Assembly (NCBI RefSeq): GCF_023159225.1
Contig: NC_063174.1
Location: forward strand, 28,293,983 to 28,357,982
Direction: 5' to 3'
DNA length: 64,000 nucleotides
From: Perognathus longimembris pacificus
Taxonomy: Eukaryota; Chordata; Mammalia; Rodentia; Heteromyidae
Part shown: piece after piece, positions 32,665 through 45,074 of the stretch
Layout: each line of letters starts with the position of its first letter
How positions within the stretch are numbered: the stretch's first letter is position 1
The notes under the pieces: generated by a model
Databases searched by the model: none
Seen by the model: the letters and a program-made list of their open reading frames with translations, nothing else
Told to the model about the DNA's origin: nothing
Made by a program: the position numbers and the translations under genes

Positions 32665-32767
32665 ATTCAAGAGTTGGAAAGCATAAAAACTAAAATGAAA
32701 ATTTCTCAGGACACATTCAAAGTCGTATTTGAGCAGGCAAAAGAAAAGGCAGAGTTAAAGATAATAG

Positions 32768-32956
32768 AAGGCTGGGAATGAGGCTTAGGGGTAGAGTGCT
32801 GGCCTAGCAAACACAAATCCCTGGATTCAATTCCTCAGCACCACATAAACAGAAAAAGCAGGAAGGTACAATGTGACTCAAGAGGTAGAATGCTAGCCTT
32901 GAGCAAAAAGAAGCCAGGAACAGTGCTCAGGCCCTGATTCCAAGTCCCAGGAGAGA

Positions 32957-33025
<69 letters not shown>
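32768..33025 (+). mobile_element. IDL-Geo SINE, sense, with (GA)n tail
   Basis: Old dimer: ID half 'ggctgggaatgaggcttagg' (closer to a canonical ID with 'gctggcctagcaaacac'), Geo half 'ctcaagaggtagaatgctag'. Instead of an A tail it ends in a GA array (32950-33025). Confidence 0.88.
32950..33025. repeat. (GA)n microsatellite
   Basis: About 37 GA units replacing the SINE tail. Confidence 0.97.
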
Positions 33026-33028
<3 letters not shown>

Positions 33029-33301
33029 TAGAAATTATGGAGTCTGACAAATAGAAAGATAAAAGTCTCAAAAGAAGTGAAGAGAGCCTACACAGCCTTT
33101 GGAACTTCCAACTGGCCAACAGACACATTGCATTGTGCTTCAGAAGAAGAAAGATCAAAAGGGAGAGGAGAAAGTTTGAGTAAATAATGGCTTCCTGAAT
33201 TTGATCAATGACATAAATATGAACACCTAAGAAGCTTAATGAACTCTCAAGATGCTGACCTCAAAGAGAACTCATATGAAGATACATTATAATTGAACGT
33301 T

Positions 33302-33538
33302 TTTTGTTGTTGGTTGTGTGGCTTGAACTCTGGGCCAGGGCACTGTCCCTGAACTCCTCAGTGCTAAAGGCTAGCACTCTACCACTTGAGCCACAGTGTC
33401 ACTTCTGGTTTTCTTGTGGTTGATTGGAGATAAGAGTCTCATGAACTTTCCTGCCCCGGCTGGCTTTGAACTGTGATCCTCCGATTTCAGCCTCCAGAGT
33501 AGCTAGGATTACAGGTGTGAGCCACTGGTACCCAGCTA
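33302..33538 (-). mobile_element. B1-Geo type SINE, antisense
   Basis: Geo half 'ggctagcactctaccacttg', B1 half 'actttcctgccccggctggc', 'cagagtagctaggattacag', 'gtgtgagccactgg'. Well preserved. Confidence 0.93.
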
Positions 33539-33747
33539 TAATCACACTTTTGAAAGCCAAAGCCAAGGAGAGAATCTTGGTAGTAGCAAGAAAGAAACAA
33601 CTTGTAACACAGAGATCCTTCATGAGATGATAAAATTGTGGGAAACGTTGGAGGTGAGAAGACTGATATATACCAAGTGTTTTAAAAAAAAACCAAACAA
33701 ACAAAAGTCAGTCAAGAATTTTATATCCAGCAAAAATGTCCTTCAAA

Positions 33748-33800
<53 letters not shown>

Positions 33801-34319
33801 GAGAAGGGAGGTAGTTAAGAAACAAATGCCATTACTACTAGACCCACCCTCCAAGATAAGCTCAATAATCTTACAGGTGAAATGAAAGGACACTAGACAA
33901 TAACTGGAATCCAGATAAATACATAAAGATTTTATTCAAGTAAATACATGATTAAATATAAAAGCTACTTAGCAGTTGTATAACTCTAGTTTTTGTCTCC
34001 TTTGTAATTTAAAAGACTAATGCATGAAGAATGATTCATTTATAGCTGGGGCATGTAATATATGAAGGTGGAATTTAATGATATCAACATCTGAAAGGGA
34101 GGAAAGAATTGTAAAGCTGCATGTGTTTTATTTTATATGTTTCTGAACACAGACTGTCGTACATTCTGGTTAGAAGCAAATCCAAATTAGAACATTGTAA
34201 CTTTAGGATGTGAAATAATAACCACAAAAGAAAATACGTACAGAATATAGAAAAGGAACTGAATGAGACTGAAAGATTTCACTACAAAAATACCAACTAA
34301 ATACCAAAGAAGACGCGAG
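33539..34319. other. Unclassified AT-rich sequence with a TG microsatellite
   Basis: No gene was recognised. A (TG)n array lies at 33749-33797. Confidence 0.5.
33749..33797. repeat. (TG)n microsatellite
   Basis: About 24 pure TG units. Confidence 0.98.
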
Positions 34320-34800
34320 TGCATGGAATGAGGAAAAATAAGATTATCAGGCACATAGGATATGGTAAAATGAAAGACTGGAGAATTGACAAAACTGTAT
34401 ATTCTGTTTGTAAGACACTGGTTTCCAATAGACATGCAATGGAATATTATTCTGCCTTAAAAGGGGGAGGCATTCTTACATATGCTGCTATAACAGTCTT
34501 GAACATTGAGGATGTTATGCTAACTGAAATAAGCTAGTCACAGAAAAGATAAATGCTATATGATTCCACTTATGTGAAGTGCTTATGCAGGATAATCAAT
34601 CTAGCAAGCAGAATGATAGTGGCCAGCAGAAGAGGTGAGAGAGAAATGGGTAATTATTTAATGGTACAAGTTTTAGTTTTATCAGATGACAAGAGTAAAG
34701 AAGTAGATGGTAATCAGTGTTGTATACCATTATAAAGGTATTTGATGTTATTGAACTGTCAACGTAAAAATGGTTACGATGAGAAATTTTATATTGTGTG
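34320..34800 (+). mobile_element. Ancient L1M-type 3' end, sense
   Basis: Classic order of an old mammalian L1 end: 'gcaatggaatattattctgc', 'ttgaacattgaggatgttat', 'aactgaaataagctagtcac', 'tatatgattccacttatgtg', and finally 'ttattgaactgtcaacgt', 'aaaaatggttacgatgag'. Non-coding through stops. Confidence 0.8.
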
Positions 34801-34814
34801 GTTTGGGATGTTGG

Positions 34815-35035
34815 TGGGGGGTTGGTGCTAGTGGATTTGAACCCAGGGTCTGTGTACTATCCTTGAGCTTTTTTTTTCCGGAAGGCTCTACCTCTTTAGC
34901 AACAGTTCCACTTCCAGTTTTTTTAAATAGCTAATTGGAGATAAGAGTCTCACTGGACTGGCTTTGAACAGTGATTCTCCAATTTCAGCCTCCTGAGTAT
35001 CTAGAATTATAGGCATCAGTGAGCCAACAGCACCC
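34815..35035 (-). mobile_element. B1-Geo type SINE, antisense
   Basis: 'ggagataagagtctcactgg', 'cagcctcctgagtatctaga' and a decayed Geo half ('ggctctacctctttagcaac'). Confidence 0.85.
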
Positions 35036-35171
35036 AGTTATTGTGCACATTTTGTCTTGGTAAAAATAGAAAAAATACTTAGTATTACATTTTATTCTAT
35101 TAGACTCTAGCTTTAATCTCATCATGTTTTCCTCCATCTTCTTCATGTGAAGAACATAACTTTTAAATAGC

Positions 35172-35383
35172 TTTTTTTTTTTTTTTTTTTTGCCAGTCCT
35201 GGGGCTTGGACTCAGGGCCTGAGCACTGTCCCTGGCTTCTTTTTGCTCAAGGCTAGCACTCTGCCACTTGAGCCGCAGCGCCACTTCTGGCCATTTTCTG
35301 TATATGTGGTGCTGGGGAATTGAACCCAGGGCCTCATGTATACGAGGCAAGCACTCTTGCCACTAGGCCATATCCCCAGCCCC
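35172..35383 (-). mobile_element. IDL-Geo SINE, antisense, young
   Basis: Full dimer with a 21-base T tract and clean consensus sequence. The target duplication TTAAATAGC flanks it (35163 and 35384). Confidence 0.95.
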
Positions 35384-36199
35384 TTAAATAGCTTTTTGAA
35401 TGTGTTCATTTAATAGTTCCATTGTGTGTGTCATTTCTGGAGCTGATTTTATGTGATCTTGATTGTTATTTACAATTTCTTTATGTGTTCAGTAAATTTT
35501 AGATTGGAAGCTACACATTGTGAGTTTTAGGGTTGGGTTTCTGGATTTTGCTGCTTTCTTTAAGTGGTATTGAACTTTTCTTCTGGTGTATATTTAAATT
35601 ACTCGAGATCAGTTGGGTGCTTTCAAAGCAAGCCTTTAAAACATTCAGCATGGGTGAGAGCTGCTTGCTCTTTTGCTACTTGAGCCTCACTATAAAGGCT
35701 TCTGACACATTTATTGACTGCTCATGGGTCAGAAGGTCTTACCACTCTGGTTGGTGAAATAGTAACCATTTCCAGGCTCGTGTGAGCTCTGGAAATCATT
35801 CCACCTCCTATACAGTGATTCTCTCACAAACCTCAGAGAATTTCCTGTCACTGAAAAGTCTATCAGTATTCACCCAAAGTCCCAAGGGTACCCTTCTGTA
35901 AGTTTCTGGCATGCATGTGTAGATGACACACAGATTTTCTCACTCACAGTTTCTTCGAACTCACAGGTTCAATCCATACTAGACTCCAGAACATCTCAAT
36001 TTCTGCCTCAAATTGAAGAAACTGGACTCACCTGGTTTCTCTCTCCTGCATGTAATCCTTGAAACAACTGCCAGGTTTGAGAGGGGAGGTGATCTGAAGG
36101 ATTATTCACCCAAACTCATCCTTTTCCTGGTAACAATTCTGTATGCCCTGTTATTCAATTTCTAGAAATGATCATTTCATATATTACACTCTGTTTTCT
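35384..36199 (-). other. Probable ancient interspersed repeat, unnamed
   Basis: Phrases such as 'gaagctacacattgtgag' followed by 'ggtattgaacttttcttctg' resemble a common old mammalian repeat lying upstream of antisense L1 3' parts. I cannot name it. No gene was recognised. Confidence 0.4.
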
Positions 36200-36277
36200 A
36201 GTAGCATCTAGCAGGAAGGCATATTGAGTTTTTGTTATTTCCTCATTGACAGAATAGATGTCATTGGTTGCTTTTCT

Positions 36278-36319
<42 letters not shown>

Positions 36320-36850
36320 GCCATCCTATTAGATGCTTAGTAGAATTTCATTGTGGTTTAATTTGTTTCCATTAAGTGCATCATGTTTTTCTATTATTAT
36401 TTTTCACATATCTTCTTCAGTAAAGTGCAACTAAAAATCTTTCTTCTATCTAACAAAATCTCTTGAATCCAAAAATCTCTTCATATATTCTAACTAGAAA
36501 GGCTTTACTAAACCCCTGTCGTTGACATAACTTTTCACTTTCCTACCAGTCTTTTTCAAAATGTTTTTTAATTTGATAGTTTTAATATATATATATATTT
36601 CTTTTTATAATTCATGCTTTTTTAGTTTAATTCTTTAATTAAATCAGTATCAAATATTTTTCTTCTATGATTGTATATAGACCTTTTATAGGCTAGTTCT
36701 TATATTTACATCTATGATTGGTTTCAAGTTGATGAATGGATATAAGCATCAAAGCAGTTTTCCTGCATGGAGAGCAATTTTACTAGTCAATTGTTTAAAA
36801 AAGACTATATTTACTTTATTGAATTGTTAAAAGTCACAATATTTCATTTT
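36200..36850 (-). mobile_element. Ancient L1 ORF2 fragment, antisense
   Basis: Reads in reverse like decayed L1 ORF2: 'tttcattgtggtttaatttg', 'cacatatcttcttcagtaaa', 'aacttttcactttcctacca', 'ttctatgattgtatatag' and 'gattggtttcaagttgatg' in the order seen at 62.7-63.3 kb. A CAT microsatellite (36278-36319) sits near its start. All frames are broken. Confidence 0.62.
36278..36319. repeat. (CAT)n microsatellite
   Basis: About 14 pure units. Confidence 0.97.
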
Positions 36851-36983
36851 CCCCTTTTCTCTTTAGGTCTGGCTGGCTCTCTCTTTTTTCCCCTACCCTG
36901 TATTCCATCCATCTGTCCATCTATAGTCCACTTATCACTCTATTTGCCTTGTACCCACTCAAATGCCTACCTACCTTGAGACT

Positions 36984-37200
36984 GTTTTGGTTTTGTTTGT
37001 TTGCTTTTTGCCAGTCCTGGGGCTTGGACTCAGGGCCTGCGTACTGTCCCTGGCTTCTTTTTGCTCAAGGCAACACTCTGCCACTTGAGCCACAGCGCCA
37101 CTTCTGGCCGTTTTCTGCATATGTGGTGCTGGGGAATTGAACCCAGGGCTTCATGTATATGAGGCAAGCACTCTTGCCACTAGGCCATATCCCCAGCCCC
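36984..37200 (-). mobile_element. IDL-Geo SINE, antisense
   Basis: Full dimer with a T-rich tail (36984-37009). GAGACT flanks it (36978 and 37201). A small deletion in 'ctcaaggcaacactc' distinguishes it. Confidence 0.93.
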
Positions 37201-37247
37201 GAGACTTTCTTGGTGTTCCAGGAAAGATGGGCTTTTTTGTTCTTTTG

Positions 37248-37500
37248 TTTTTATTTTTGCTGGTTCTGGGGCTTGAACTCATGGCCTGGGAATTGTCCCT
37301 GAGCTTTATGTTGTTGTTGTTTTCCTCAAAACTACTGCTCTACCACTTGAGCCACACCTCTCTTTTGGCTTTTTTTGGGGGGGGGTGGTAATTAATTGGA
37401 GGTAATTGTCTCATCCTGGGCTGGCTTTGAACCCTGATCCTCAAATCTCAGCTTTCTGAGTTGCTAGAATTACAGGTGTGAGACACTAGAGCCCAACTTC
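37248..37500 (-). mobile_element. B1-Geo type SINE, antisense
   Basis: 'tgctggttctggggcttgaa', 'ctgctctaccacttgagcca', then the B1 half 'cctgggctggctttgaaccc' and 'gaattacaggtgtgagacac'. A G run (37377-37385) replaces part of the linker. Confidence 0.88.
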
Positions 37501-38459
37501 AAGGAAAGGTTGCTCTTTATATCACAATGCTCAGCTTTCAGAGACAGAAAAATCTATTTGCTTGTTTTATTTGTGTAAGTACTAGAGAAAAATTATGACA
37601 TCACTTATAACTTGTATCATTTTTAAGTTCAGAGAACTTTATTGGAGTGGGTGCTTAAATTCCAAAATAGTTTCCTTAATAACAACTACAAAGATTTGTT
37701 AAATATCTTAAAAATTAAAATATCATGCTGTGACTTAAAATGCAAGCAGAAAAAAAATCAAGACTTTTTTATTCAATAAAAATATTTTCAATTGAATTTA
37801 AAGTTAGGAAGTAATCTGGGCTAGAAAATTTTATATGAAATTCAAATCATTTTAGACAGCTTTTGAAAAAAAGTAGCATTTCTGAAATAGTTGGAAAACT
37901 TCTGTGAAAATCCTTTTTAGCATTGCAGAAAGAGTTGTTAAATTTCAGTACTCAGTTTTATCTCTTTTATTATCTTTAATTTATCAAATAAAATCAACTT
38001 TCAGTATCAGAAGAGGATGGAGGGAAGAAACCATTAGAGTTCGTTTCTCTTGGAGGCAAGATTTTAAATTGTACTTGGTTATAGTCTTATAAACTCTAAC
38101 AGTCATTCAGAGGTTTCCTGTTCATAAGACAATCATAACATGGACTGTTGTATGTGGTCTTTTATTTGAAGAACAATTTATATATTTATTAACTCTTCTA
38201 TACCCAATCCATTTGCTTCTCATTCATTCATTATATTTAACATTTGTTTCTATTTGCTTCTCATTCCTTCATTAAATAAATATTTATTGAATGAGTAACC
38301 CTGCCAGGCATTAAAAATACAATGTTGATAAAGACAATTTAATATTTTATGCATTGATGGTGTTAGGTAGTTTTATCATCTTGTGTATCTTCCTCTGAAT
38401 TTGTGAGTGTATCTGAAGTATTCACCAGTTAAAAATTAATCAACACACATTTAAACTTC
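37501..38459. other. Unclassified AT-rich sequence
   Basis: 'aaatatttattgaatgagta' near 38278 resembles the common 'caaatatttattgagcacc' phrase of ancient repeats. No gene was recognised. Confidence 0.45.
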
Positions 38460-39028
38460 TCATCTTGGCTCCAGCCTTCTGATCTGTCTCATTTCTTCCT
38501 AGTTATTCCAGCTATCCTGGGAGAAATCCTGAGCCCATCTCTTTTTTACCCGATATACAACTTGTCCGCAGGTGCTGCTGTGCCTCTTCCATAAAGACAT
38601 ATGTGGAACCCTGTCTCTGTCAGTGCCAATGCTTCCCCTCCATTCAAAATGCCTTGTTTCCTCCTTAGGTGACTCTTCTGATCTCCACAGGGCTTGGTTT
38701 CTCCTTGGCTTCCAGAAAATCCTATAACTCTGTTGGCCACAGAGGCTTCTCAAGCAGATGCAATCCTGTACCACAACCCAGCCACAGGAACATCAGGAGT
38801 CCATGCTGTCCATTTCATTTTCTCTCCTCTGCATCTTTCACACTGTGAGATGTGAGAGCTTACTGCTCTACTCTGCTCAGGTGACACCGCCCTGGGGCAA
38901 CCAATCAACTCAGCCTTGTCTGTAGTATTCCCACTTAGTGGATACATTAGCTCCAGACTTATGCAGATACTTCTCCACTTTCCTCAAGTCTCTTCTCTGA
39001 AATGTCCTTCAGGCCACCCTCCATAAAG

Positions 39029-39029
<1 letters not shown>
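38460..39029. other. Unclassified, possibly L2-derived
   Basis: C/T-rich text preceding a clear L2 end. It may be the 5' part of the same L2, but I cannot confirm this. Confidence 0.3.

Positions 39030-39077
<48 letters not shown>
39030..39077. repeat. (CA)n microsatellite
   Basis: About 24 pure CA units. Confidence 0.98.
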
Positions 39078-39078
<1 letters not shown>

Positions 39079-39084
39079 ATCATT

Positions 39085-39310
39085 TAAATTTATTACCTAA
39101 CTTGCTTTATTCTTCTTCAAGGTACCAATACCACTGGACATATTATGAAATCATTTTCTTATTTGTTCAAGGACTAACTTCTCTCTTTAAAAGCAAAGAC
39201 TTGGTATTCTCAGTATATTTACTGATAGATCTCCGTGAGATCTACAGTGCATGGAATAGTATTGTGGCCACTAGAAAGGGCTTAATAATATTGGTTGAAT
39301 CAACTTGTAA
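39085..39310 (+). mobile_element. L2 3' end, sense
   Basis: Ordered matches to the L2 end as I remember it: 'cttgctttattcttcttcaa', 'accaataccactggacat', 'catggaatagtattgtgg', 'gggcttaataatattggttg', 'aatcaac'. Confidence 0.7.
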
Positions 39311-40680
39311 GAGTAAAAAGCAGCTCTTCCTCCTCTTCTTCTGTCTTCTCTTTCTTCTCCTCCTCCTTCTTCTTTGGTGCAGAGCTTTATGTACAGGTGC
39401 TAAGCAGGCATTGCACTGCTTGAGGTATGTATGCATCCAGTTCTTACTACACTAATTCTTTTCACAATAAGATTTTACTTTTTGCTCAGATCAGCCTGGA
39501 CCATGAGCTTTCTATTTATGCTTCCTGCTGCCTTAGCTGGTATGGCTTGCACTAGCTTGGCTCAATAAGTACTTACTTTTATTATTCCTATATTGTAATT
39601 GAAAAGTGCAAGCAGTTGTAAATAATTTGTTTGTAAAAAAAAATCCCCCAAAAAACAAAACCAGAATTTGGAGGAGGAACTTGGGGATGTGAAATTATAA
39701 GGTTGAACACTTCTCTGAGGAGGCATCATTTAAACCAGAAGTCACACAAAAAAGGCTAGCCTTGGAGCAGAATCATCATTATTTCGGTTTATGGTTTCTG
39801 AAAATGAAGGCTAACTTTTTGCATCTGTTAAATAGTAAATTTGTAGTCTGCGGTACTATTACCCATTTTCCCTGTTATACTTTGAAGTCTTTCACAACTA
39901 AAATGACTAAAACACACTTGTAAAAACATAATACTAACAAATAAAATAACTCCACCTTTCTACTATGTAGGGCAAGATTCACCACCCAGCCCAGGCAGAT
40001 TGGCTAGGGCAACATGGAGAGAGTTGGACAATATTACATTTTACTATTTCAGTTTTTTCTACTCAACCTTTACATTTAAGATGAGAGAGCATTGGGCTCA
40101 GTCCTAGAAAATAAAAAGAGAAAGTCCCTGATTGTTCTTGCCTAGACAGCTACTTCTTAAAAGTCATTTCTCTTAATTCCATAAAATAGCCCCAGAGGAG
40201 TGACTTCCTTGAGTTGCACAGTGCTATATTTGTCTCAGCATTTCTGGAATGTTCTGCAGGATTTTGTTTTAAATGGTCAAGTCATGTTGGTTGTTTCCAA
40301 GTGCTAAGAGGTCTCTTGGGTTCTTTTTCAAACACAGAGAGCATTGCAAGACTGAATTCTCCCTGGGTTTATTCCTATTTCCTGAAGCAAAAGGTAATGC
40401 CAGCCTTGAGCCACTGAGTTTCCTTTCTGCCTTGCAAATAGCCCAAGCGCCTTGGGAACGCGTGATTGATAACATCCTGGAAGAAAAGAACAAGAAAACT
40501 GAGTGAGATGGTCATTTTCCTAGTGGCTTGAGATCTACTTTGGAATGTATGCAAGGGCACATGACTTGGAAAAACAGAAGCAAAAATTCAAATCCCAGGG
40601 CTCACTCCCTCATAATGTCTTTGTCTAGTTTCCATTTTTATACATGAATGTGACTGAAATCATTACATTTCTCATTTCCA
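39311..40680. other. Unclassified intergenic sequence
   Basis: Contains a CT/TC-rich run (39328-39376). No gene or classified repeat was recognised. Confidence 0.45.
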
Positions 40681-40952
40681 GTGATAGGTTCTGGATTAGG
40701 ATTGGGAAGAATCGGACAAGGAATGTAAAATTCCTAGTTTGAGAAATTAGGTTCTGAATGAACACAGAGGAAACAGATATCCTTCCCTTTCTTTTTTTCA
40801 TGCTGCTTTGTTTGGTGGTGGCAGTGGGGGTGACCGTGTGTTTCTTTCTTCTGTTTTTAATTAGAAGAATAAGACAGAGAGAAAGAAGGAAATATATTAG
40901 AGAAGGTGGGTCTCCTAATTATGGTGTCCTGGCTCTGAAAGCATCCTATTAA
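40681..40952 (+). CDS. Candidate small membrane-protein reading frame (weak)
   Basis: An ATG at 40758 opens 64 codons. There is an acidic N-terminus (residues 4-7, EETD), one strongly hydrophobic stretch (about 10-34, containing 'LVVAVGVTV') and then a basic run (RRIRQRERRK, 36-45), which is the layout of a single-pass small membrane protein. A splice-acceptor-like 'ctcatttccag' ends just before 40681 and a donor-like 'AAG|GTGGGT' lies at 40906. I do not recognise the protein. A chance T-rich frame is quite possible. Confidence 0.22.
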
Positions 40953-42156
40953 AGCCTGTTTAAATGATTTAGGAGGTTAGTAAGGGTTGAACTTGTGAGA
41001 TGGAGGTGTTCAAGTTAAAGGGGCAGAAAATGAGTAATTAGAAAACCCAATTGAGAATGTTGTATGACACAAAGGAGAGAAGTATAAGTGACTCATATCT
41101 GAGGACTATTGATGCTATGGGGAAAAAAGTAGCAGAGCAACAGAATTTAATTAATATAGAGTCAGAATGTGGAAGTGTGTGTGTGTGCGTGTGTGTGTGC
41201 ATGTGTGTGTGTTCACAGAGGATGGCTACTATATCTGACTGCAGAGCAAGGGTAGCAATTTGTATTGGTTTTGCTGATGGGGGTGGGGTCTTGAGGCTGC
41301 AGGTGGGCCTTTTGGAATGCTGGCAATAACAGTATGATATATACTTGATGGAAATAATTTAGTGAAAGCACATGATTGCTACATGCAATTAGAAGCTGGA
41401 ATAAAACATGATTGCTGTTTGCATATGTAGGATTATATTATAATTAAATGGAATAGTAACAAGAGGTGAGTAATACTTCTGGCTTGGATGAAAGATAGAA
41501 AGCAGCAGAGGTGATCCTTGAACAGTAGAAAAAAGCCTGTCTGGGCTATTTGTTCTTAGAAATCCTGGCATCATTCCAGGAAGCTGAAACTACTGGTGAC
41601 TTGGCTCTTCAGGTAAGAAAAACCATCAGGATCTTGGCTTTGAGTTCCCAAAGGACAAGATTTTAGGCTTAAGGAGAAAAATTAGCTTCTATGACTGGTT
41701 CAGGAAGATTTTTAGAAGAGGGTTATCCTGCCAATGCTGATCGTGTCCTGCTTAAAGGAATTTTCCCTGAGAGAAATCTTCCTCCTAACAAGTAGATGGG
41801 ATCAAGGAAAATGTTCACCCACATCCCCAACACTGTCTTTCTATTTCTGGCTGGCTTTCTGACTGAAGCCAAGAAATAATTGGTTGATTGCTCCTCATTA
41901 AATGTTGATTGTTTTATTAACCGAAGTGATTTGGGCTTCTGAGTGTAAGAATGAAAACCAAACATCCACAGTAGTTTATAGTTCACTTGGTCCACAATAT
42001 TATTAGATAGAGAAGGGGCCAAGGTGAAAGAACCTGGCTTGAGAAACTGACTTGTTAAATCTGGTTCCTCATGTTTAACATCCAGGGAATGGTTAGTATG
42101 CACATATTTAGAGTTCGAGGAACATGGTGGGCTAGATATAATTTCAAGAGTGAGTG
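40953..42156. other. Unclassified intergenic sequence
   Basis: Holds an imperfect TG array (41175-41212). A 126-codon minus-strand frame (41723-42103) has no recognised domain and looks like chance. Confidence 0.45.
41175..41212. repeat. Imperfect (TG)n microsatellite
   Basis: TG units with CG and CA interruptions. Confidence 0.92.
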
Positions 42157-42378
42157 GGAGCTAGGCACTGGTGGCTCATGTTTTATAACCCTAGCTACTC
42201 AGGAGTCTGAAATCTGAGGATCATGATTCAAAGCCAGCTCAGGCAGGAAAGTCTGTGAGACTCTTAGATTAATTACTAAAAAGCCAGAAATGGAGCTGTA
42301 GATCAAGTGGTAGAGCACTAGCCTTGAGCATAAAAGCTCAGGGACAGTGATGGCACCTGAGTTCAACCATTAGAATTG

Positions 42379-42413
<35 letters not shown>
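42157..42413 (+). mobile_element. B1-Geo type SINE, sense, with (AC)n tail
   Basis: B1 half 'ggcactggtggctcatg', 'ccctagctactcaggagtct'; Geo half 'agatcaagtggtagagcact'. The tail is an AC microsatellite (42380-42413). Confidence 0.92.
42380..42413. repeat. (AC)n microsatellite at SINE tail
   Basis: About 16 AC units continuing directly from 'ttggc'. Confidence 0.97.
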
Positions 42414-42415
<2 letters not shown>

Positions 42416-43560
42416 TTCTCTTGTTTGTAAATGATCAATTTATGCTATTTTGTTATAGCGGCTCAAATGGACAAAGAACCCCTTTAGTGAGGCATAATTA
42501 TAGGAGTATAATTATAGGAGTGACAGAAACCATGTCCTATAATAATTATGGGGAAGAGAATTGAACATGGCTGAGATTTTTCTGGGGGTCTATCTTAGAA
42601 CTCTGCTACCACACCCTTCATTCTTTTAAATGCCACTGGTAGTATCATATTGATTTTCAGAGTGGATCTGCTGTCTTGGAAAGAACCAAAAGTCATTAGT
42701 GAAAAGGGTTAGTGACTATTTCTGTGTTTTGTTTCTACCACCCATAAGCAAGATTTGAAAGTAACTTCAGCATGGATTCTTGCAATATTTCACATTTGAG
42801 CATGATACTGCTAAGTAAATAGTTGATAAGAGACCTAGTGTGTTAGGGGTAAAACCATCTGAACGGAATCATGCATGGGGAAAACCTCATGGTTCTCTTC
42901 CTGGGTCTTTGGATAGTCTAGTCTCCTGGGTCCAACATTTATTCCCTAAGCAATGGAATTTTATCCTAATATTCCTTTTCCCTCCCACCTACAAGTGACA
43001 CTGGGCCAGAGGATAAAATTCTTGTCTAGCTCAGCAGTTACCAAGAAGAGCATGGCCTCTTGGCCAGTATTTGGAGAGATAGTAAGAGGCAGAGTTTCAC
43101 ATTTCTGTGGGGTTTGGACAGGCCACACATCTGCCATCACTCGGTGGTATAAATGACCTGTAGAGAGTTGGACCCCTCAGGGTTAGGGATCCTGGGATAT
43201 GCCTAATATTCCAAAAGCAACTGAGCTCTGGATAGTTTTCTGGAGGCAAAAACCTCAGCCTTAAAGTGATCTCATTAAAACAAGGAAAATAAGTTGAAGC
43301 CAAGATCCCACAGGAAGTCCTCATATTTCCTTTTCTTGAGCCAAAAAAATAAGATAACAAAGGCTATGCAAGAAACCATCTTCCTAAGGCTCTTAGATAA
43401 CTTCTTGCCTCCAGCTTGGTAACCTTCTATTGTGAGACGGTAGGCTATAACCCAGCCTACAGGATAAAGTTGTAAGGCCGAAGTAGAAGCAAGATGGAGC
43501 TAAGGCAAAGTGTTACACAAACATGCAAATAAGTAAAATTTTATGAGAAAAAGAGAGAGG
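42414..43560. other. Unclassified intergenic sequence
   Basis: An imperfect tandem 'attataggagt' occurs at 42497-42520. No gene was recognised. Confidence 0.45.
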
Positions 43561-43795
43561 CACCCTGGGCTCCAGTGGCTCATGTCTGTAATTCTAGCCA
43601 CTGGGGAGGCTGAGATCTGAGGATCCTAATTGGAAGCCAGCCTAGGGAAGGAAGTCCATGAGACTCTTATGTATAATAAACCACAAAAATCTGGAAATGG
43701 AGCTGTAGCTCAAGTTGTATGTAGAGCACTCACCTTGAGCACAAAAGCTTAGGAACAGCACCTATGCCCAGAGTTCAAGCCTTAGGACCAGCACA
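43561..43795 (+). mobile_element. B1-Geo type SINE, sense
   Basis: 'ccagtggctcatgtctgtaa' to 'ctgagatctgaggatcc' (B1 half), 'gctgtagctcaagttg' to 'gttcaagccttaggaccag' (Geo half). Old, with no clear tail. Confidence 0.9.
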
Positions 43796-44224
43796 AATTT
43801 TCATTACTTTTATCTGGCTGAGATACCCTTTCAACTATCAACATCTTCTGTAAATTTTTGTTTTCTATTAATTTTATCAATGTATTGACACTAAAATATG
43901 TTGCCCAAGATTTTTTGAAACAAATTAATTATGTAGTGAAATTCATAACACTTAAATGCTTAGTTTTTGCCACTTTTCTCTTTATTTTCTTTGTCTGGCT
44001 TAGGATAAGTTATTCAAATTTAGGACATGATGTGCTCCATAATAGAACTGTGAGAATCATAGTAAAGAATTTGGTCTTGAATGCCTCGGAAACAGGGGGA
44101 GTCGAAGTTTAGTTTACCACCTATTTTTAAATTATTGAGTTCCTTTGTGATCTAGAGATAAGAGATCAACAAGTAATAAGGAGAGAAAATGAATTATAAA
44201 GTAATAATTGGCAGTATGGATTTC
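43796..44224. other. Unclassified AT-rich sequence
   Basis: Nothing recognisable. Confidence 0.45.
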
Positions 44225-44345
44225 TAAGTCAGACTCACTGTGAAGTCCTGGCCTGAGTTCTTATATCTAGGTGCCCTTGGGAAAATTATTTGATCATTTC
44301 ATTCTCTATAAATTGAGTGTAAAACTAGTGAATACTAAATAAAAG
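44225..44345 (+). mobile_element. MIR-like fragment, sense
   Basis: 'aggtgcccttgggaaaatta', 'tttgatcatttcattctcta', 'taaattgagtgtaaaact' follow the MIR core order (trailing 'gtgaccttgggcaagtta' type). Confidence 0.55.
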
Positions 44346-45074
44346 GTGGTATGTAAAAGTTTGAGGAGTTGGAGCACAATTATTTGAGGCATAATTGAGA
44401 ACTTGGTGACTTACCAGAAATGAAATACTGAAAACTAACAAAAAGAACCAAGCCAAATAAAAACAAAAAACCAACTTCCCATAAGAACCAGATCATCAGA
44501 CTCTTGGAAGAAGTATCTTCTCCAAGTCCATTGACCTCAACCCTGAACTTGACCCTTTGCCTCTAGGGTATAAAAAGAATTTCATCTTCAATTGCTCATC
44601 CAATAGTCCTTGCATTCATTTTGTTTTCTTTTTGTATACCACCCACTAGTTCATCACCATAACATTGACAGCATTTCTGTTTGTCTTGGCTGATTGATTT
44701 CCTGAGTACCATTAGAAACATTAGCCTTCATCTGTCCTAGCTGGGATGTTTGCTTTGTAATTGTCCGGAATGCTCTTATACATACCCTTTGGGAGGAGGT
44801 TAGGTTAGAACTCAGACCTTGTCCAAAAATGACTCTGATACTTACAGTGTCTTGTTTTGATATACAATGCTAGGAAATCAAAAATGACAAATGGCACTAA
44901 TTATTTTTTCTTGGCACATAAAAGTTCATTGCTTCAATGTAGGAAGCTGAAAGAGAGAAGACAACATTTTGTTTATGTTTACTATAGGTGAAACATGTGG
45001 AGGTGATTTTGTGGGATATTGGGAAAGTAGAATATGGGTTTTTTGAATGTGCATGTTTTTATATGGAAGAATAT
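44346..45074. other. Unclassified intergenic sequence
   Basis: Nothing recognisable. Confidence 0.45.

Noticed and set aside
41723..42103. 126-codon minus-strand frame
   Set aside because: No family resemblance, low-information composition and no gene context.
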